Source: Planctomycetota bacterium
Lineage (GTDB): Bacteria; Planctomycetota; SBBH01; JACQRN01
Assembly: GCA_016206515.1 (NCBI GenBank)
Contig: JACQRN010000009.1
Coordinates: forward strand, 1 to 5,989
DNA length: 5,989 bases
Direction of reading: 5' to 3'
Positions 4,934 through 5,989 of the stretch are shown in pieces; the stretch's first letter is position 1, and each line of letters starts with the position of its first letter. The notes under the pieces were generated by a model that was not told the origin of the DNA, made no database searches, and worked only from the letters and a program-made list of their open reading frames with translations. The translations under genes were made by a program, and so were the position numbers.

Positions 4934-5529
4934 CGGCCGACGAGATCTCCGCGGCGTTTGTCCAGGTCGGCGCGCGGCAGCAGGGGCACTTCCTCCTCGC
5001 CTCGGGGCTGCACAGCGACACGTACCTCCAGTGCGCGCGCGTCTTCGAGCGCCCGGAGGTTGCCGCGCGGCTTTGCGCGGAGCTCGCCGCGCGGTGGAAG
5101 CGAGCCGGGGCGGCCGTCCCGCAGACGGTCGTCGGGCCGGCGCTCGGGGCGGTCCTGATGGCGTACGAGATGGCGCGCGCGTTTGGCACGAGTCCCCTCG
5201 GCGCGCGCGCCGTCTACGCGGAGCGCAAGGACGGCGTCTTCTCGTTCCGGCGCGGGTTCTCCTTCGCGCGCGGCGAGAGGATTCTCCTGTGCGAGGATGT
5301 GGTCACCACCGGCGGCTCCTCGCAGGAGGTGCTCGACGTCCTGCGGCCGTTCGAGGTCGATGTCGTCGGGGCGATCTCCCTGGTCGACCGCGGGGGCGGG
5401 CGCTCCCTGGGCGTGAAGCGGTACGAGGCGCTCCTGCGCGTGGAGGCGCCCGCCTGGCCGCAGGCCGAATGTCCCTTATGCAAGCGCGGCGAGCCGGTCG
5501 TGGCGCCGGGCACGAAGCAGGCGAAATGA
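4930..5529 (+). CDS. pyrE: Orotate phosphoribosyltransferase
   Basis: The 199-residue product catalyses orotate plus PRPP to orotidine-5'-monophosphate and diphosphate in de novo UMP synthesis (cytosolic, normally a dimer). Visible motifs: GHFLLASGLHSDTYLQC (19-35, the N-terminal substrate region), VVGPALGAVLMAYEMA (67-82), AERKDGVFSFRRGF (97-110, the flexible catalytic loop region with Arg99 and Lys100), and the PRPP signature ILLCEDVVTTGGSS (118-131, acidic pair Glu122/Asp123). The C-terminus carries CPLCKRG (181-187) and then PVVAPGTK, a Cys-pair tail typical of the thermophile/delta-proteobacterial PyrE branch rather than the E. coli type. ATG 4930 overlaps the previous TGA and the pyrE TGA overlaps the next ATG, each by 4 nt, so translation is probably coupled in both directions. 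A -10-like TACAAT 10 nt upstream could also give a separate leaderless message. Confidence 0.96.
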   Translation: MTADEISAAFVQVGARQQGHFLLASGLHSDTYLQCARVFERPEVAARLCAELAARWKRAGAAVPQTVVGPALGAVLMAYEMARAFGTSPLGARAVYAERKDGVFSFRRGFSFARGERILLCEDVVTTGGSSQEVLDVLRPFEVDVVGAISLVDRGGGRSLGVKRYEALLRVEAPAWPQAECPLCKRGEPVVAPGTKQAK

Positions 5530-5989
5530 ACTCGATGACCGGCTTCGGGGAAGCCGCCGGGCCGTGCGCGGGCGGGACCCTGGCGGTCTGGATCCGCACC
5601 GTCAACCACAAGGGGCTCTCCGTCCGCGTGACGATGCCGGACGCCCTGGAGGCGCTTGCCGACGAGGCGGAGCGGCAGGTCCGCGCGCGCCTGGCGCGCG
5701 GCTCGGTGGTCGTCCGCATCGAGGCGAGGGGCGCGCCGGGGGCGCTTCCGTCGCTCGCCTCCCTGGCGCCGGTCGCCAGGCGCCTGCGCGCGCTGCGCGC
5801 CGCGCTGCGCCTCGACGGGCCGCTCGACCTCCAGACGGTCCTCTCCGCCGCCGGCGGGGCGTCGAGGGGCGTCCGGACCTCGCCGTCCGCGTCGCGTCCT
5901 GCGCTCGATCGGACCCTGGGTCGGGCCCTCGACGCGCTTCTGCGCGCGCGCGCGCGGGAGGGGCGCGCCCTGGCGCGGGACCTCAGGAA
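5526..5989 (+). CDS. yicC: YicC/YloC-family endoribonuclease, N-terminal part (3' cut by window)
   Basis: ATG 5526 opens a frame that is free of stops to the window end (154 codons and 2 bases). The N-terminus MNSMTGFGEAAG matches the family's highly conserved SMTGFG opening. It is followed by the beta-strand WIRTVNHKGLSVRVTMPDAL (27-46, compare I-R-S-V-N-H-R-x-L in the family), the RARLARGSVVVRIEARG segment, and later EGRALARDLR, which fits the EG-x-x-L-x-x-DL motif of YicC proteins. E. coli YicC and B. subtilis YloC have been reported as endoribonucleases; the catalytic C-terminal DUF1732-like part lies beyond the window. The start overlaps the pyrE stop by 4 nt, indicating the last visible member of the operon. 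In many bacteria gmk and rpoZ follow, but that cannot be seen here. An alternating GC run (5942-5956) encodes an Arg/Ala repeat. Confidence 0.9.
   Translation, partial: MNSMTGFGEAAGPCAGGTLAVWIRTVNHKGLSVRVTMPDALEALADEAERQVRARLARGSVVVRIEARGAPGALPSLASLAPVARRLRALRAALRLDGPLDLQTVLSAAGGASRGVRTSPSASRPALDRTLGRALDALLRARAREGRALARDLR

Noticed and set aside
5942..5956. Alternating GC run as a Z-DNA or regulatory site
   Set aside because: It simply encodes Arg/Ala repeats in a GC-rich helical part of the YicC-like protein, and alternating CG stretches are common across this window.
1..5989. CRISPR array, tRNA/rRNA genes, complete IS element or transposase
   Set aside because: No regularly spaced direct repeats, RNA gene signatures or transposase motifs were found on either strand.

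Overview
The window is very GC-rich and densely coded, with strong G/C preference at third codon positions. A KpsF/KdsD-type sugar-phosphate isomerase (3-deoxy-manno-octulosonate, i.e. LPS inner-core supply) and a GspK-like type II secretion pseudopilin point to a Gram-negative-type (diderm) bacterium. The mix of genes and the apparently leaderless starts would suit a high-GC environmental lineage such as Acidobacteriota or a relative, but the phylum cannot be fixed from sequence reading alone.

Left block (1-2539, + strand): the 3' end of a KdsD-like SIS-domain gene overlaps the start of a class I aspartate-type aminotransferase by 4 nt. Eight bases after that gene comes an orphan gspK-like pseudopilin gene. 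A 120-bp palindromic, cloverleaf-forming element (1389-1508) sits inside the leader-peptide codons of gspK. It is exactly 40 codons long. Removing it restores an ordinary 12-residue prepilin leader ending in Gly, so it looks like an in-frame insertion of a MITE/REP-like repeat.

Middle (2534-2902, - strand): an ORF6N-domain (phage antirepressor-like) gene runs tail-to-tail into gspK and is cut off after its N-terminal domain. Homology stops where gspK stops, and the gspK stop codon is the complement of an ORF6N leucine codon. The relic holds a perfect 27-nt palindrome. A 64-bp intergenic region separates it from the divergent tpiA.

Right block (2967-5989, + strand): tpiA, secG, a DUF2225-like zinc-ribbon protein, pyrE and the start of a YicC-family gene are packed with gaps of 1 and 4 nt and then two 4-nt ATGA overlaps, so they look like one translationally coupled operon of housekeeping genes (glycolysis, Sec export, unknown, pyrimidine synthesis, RNA metabolism). 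tpiA and pyrE have no Shine-Dalgarno sequence. Each has a -10-like hexamer ending exactly 10 nt before its ATG, as expected for leaderless transcripts. No RNA gene, CRISPR array or complete transposon was seen.
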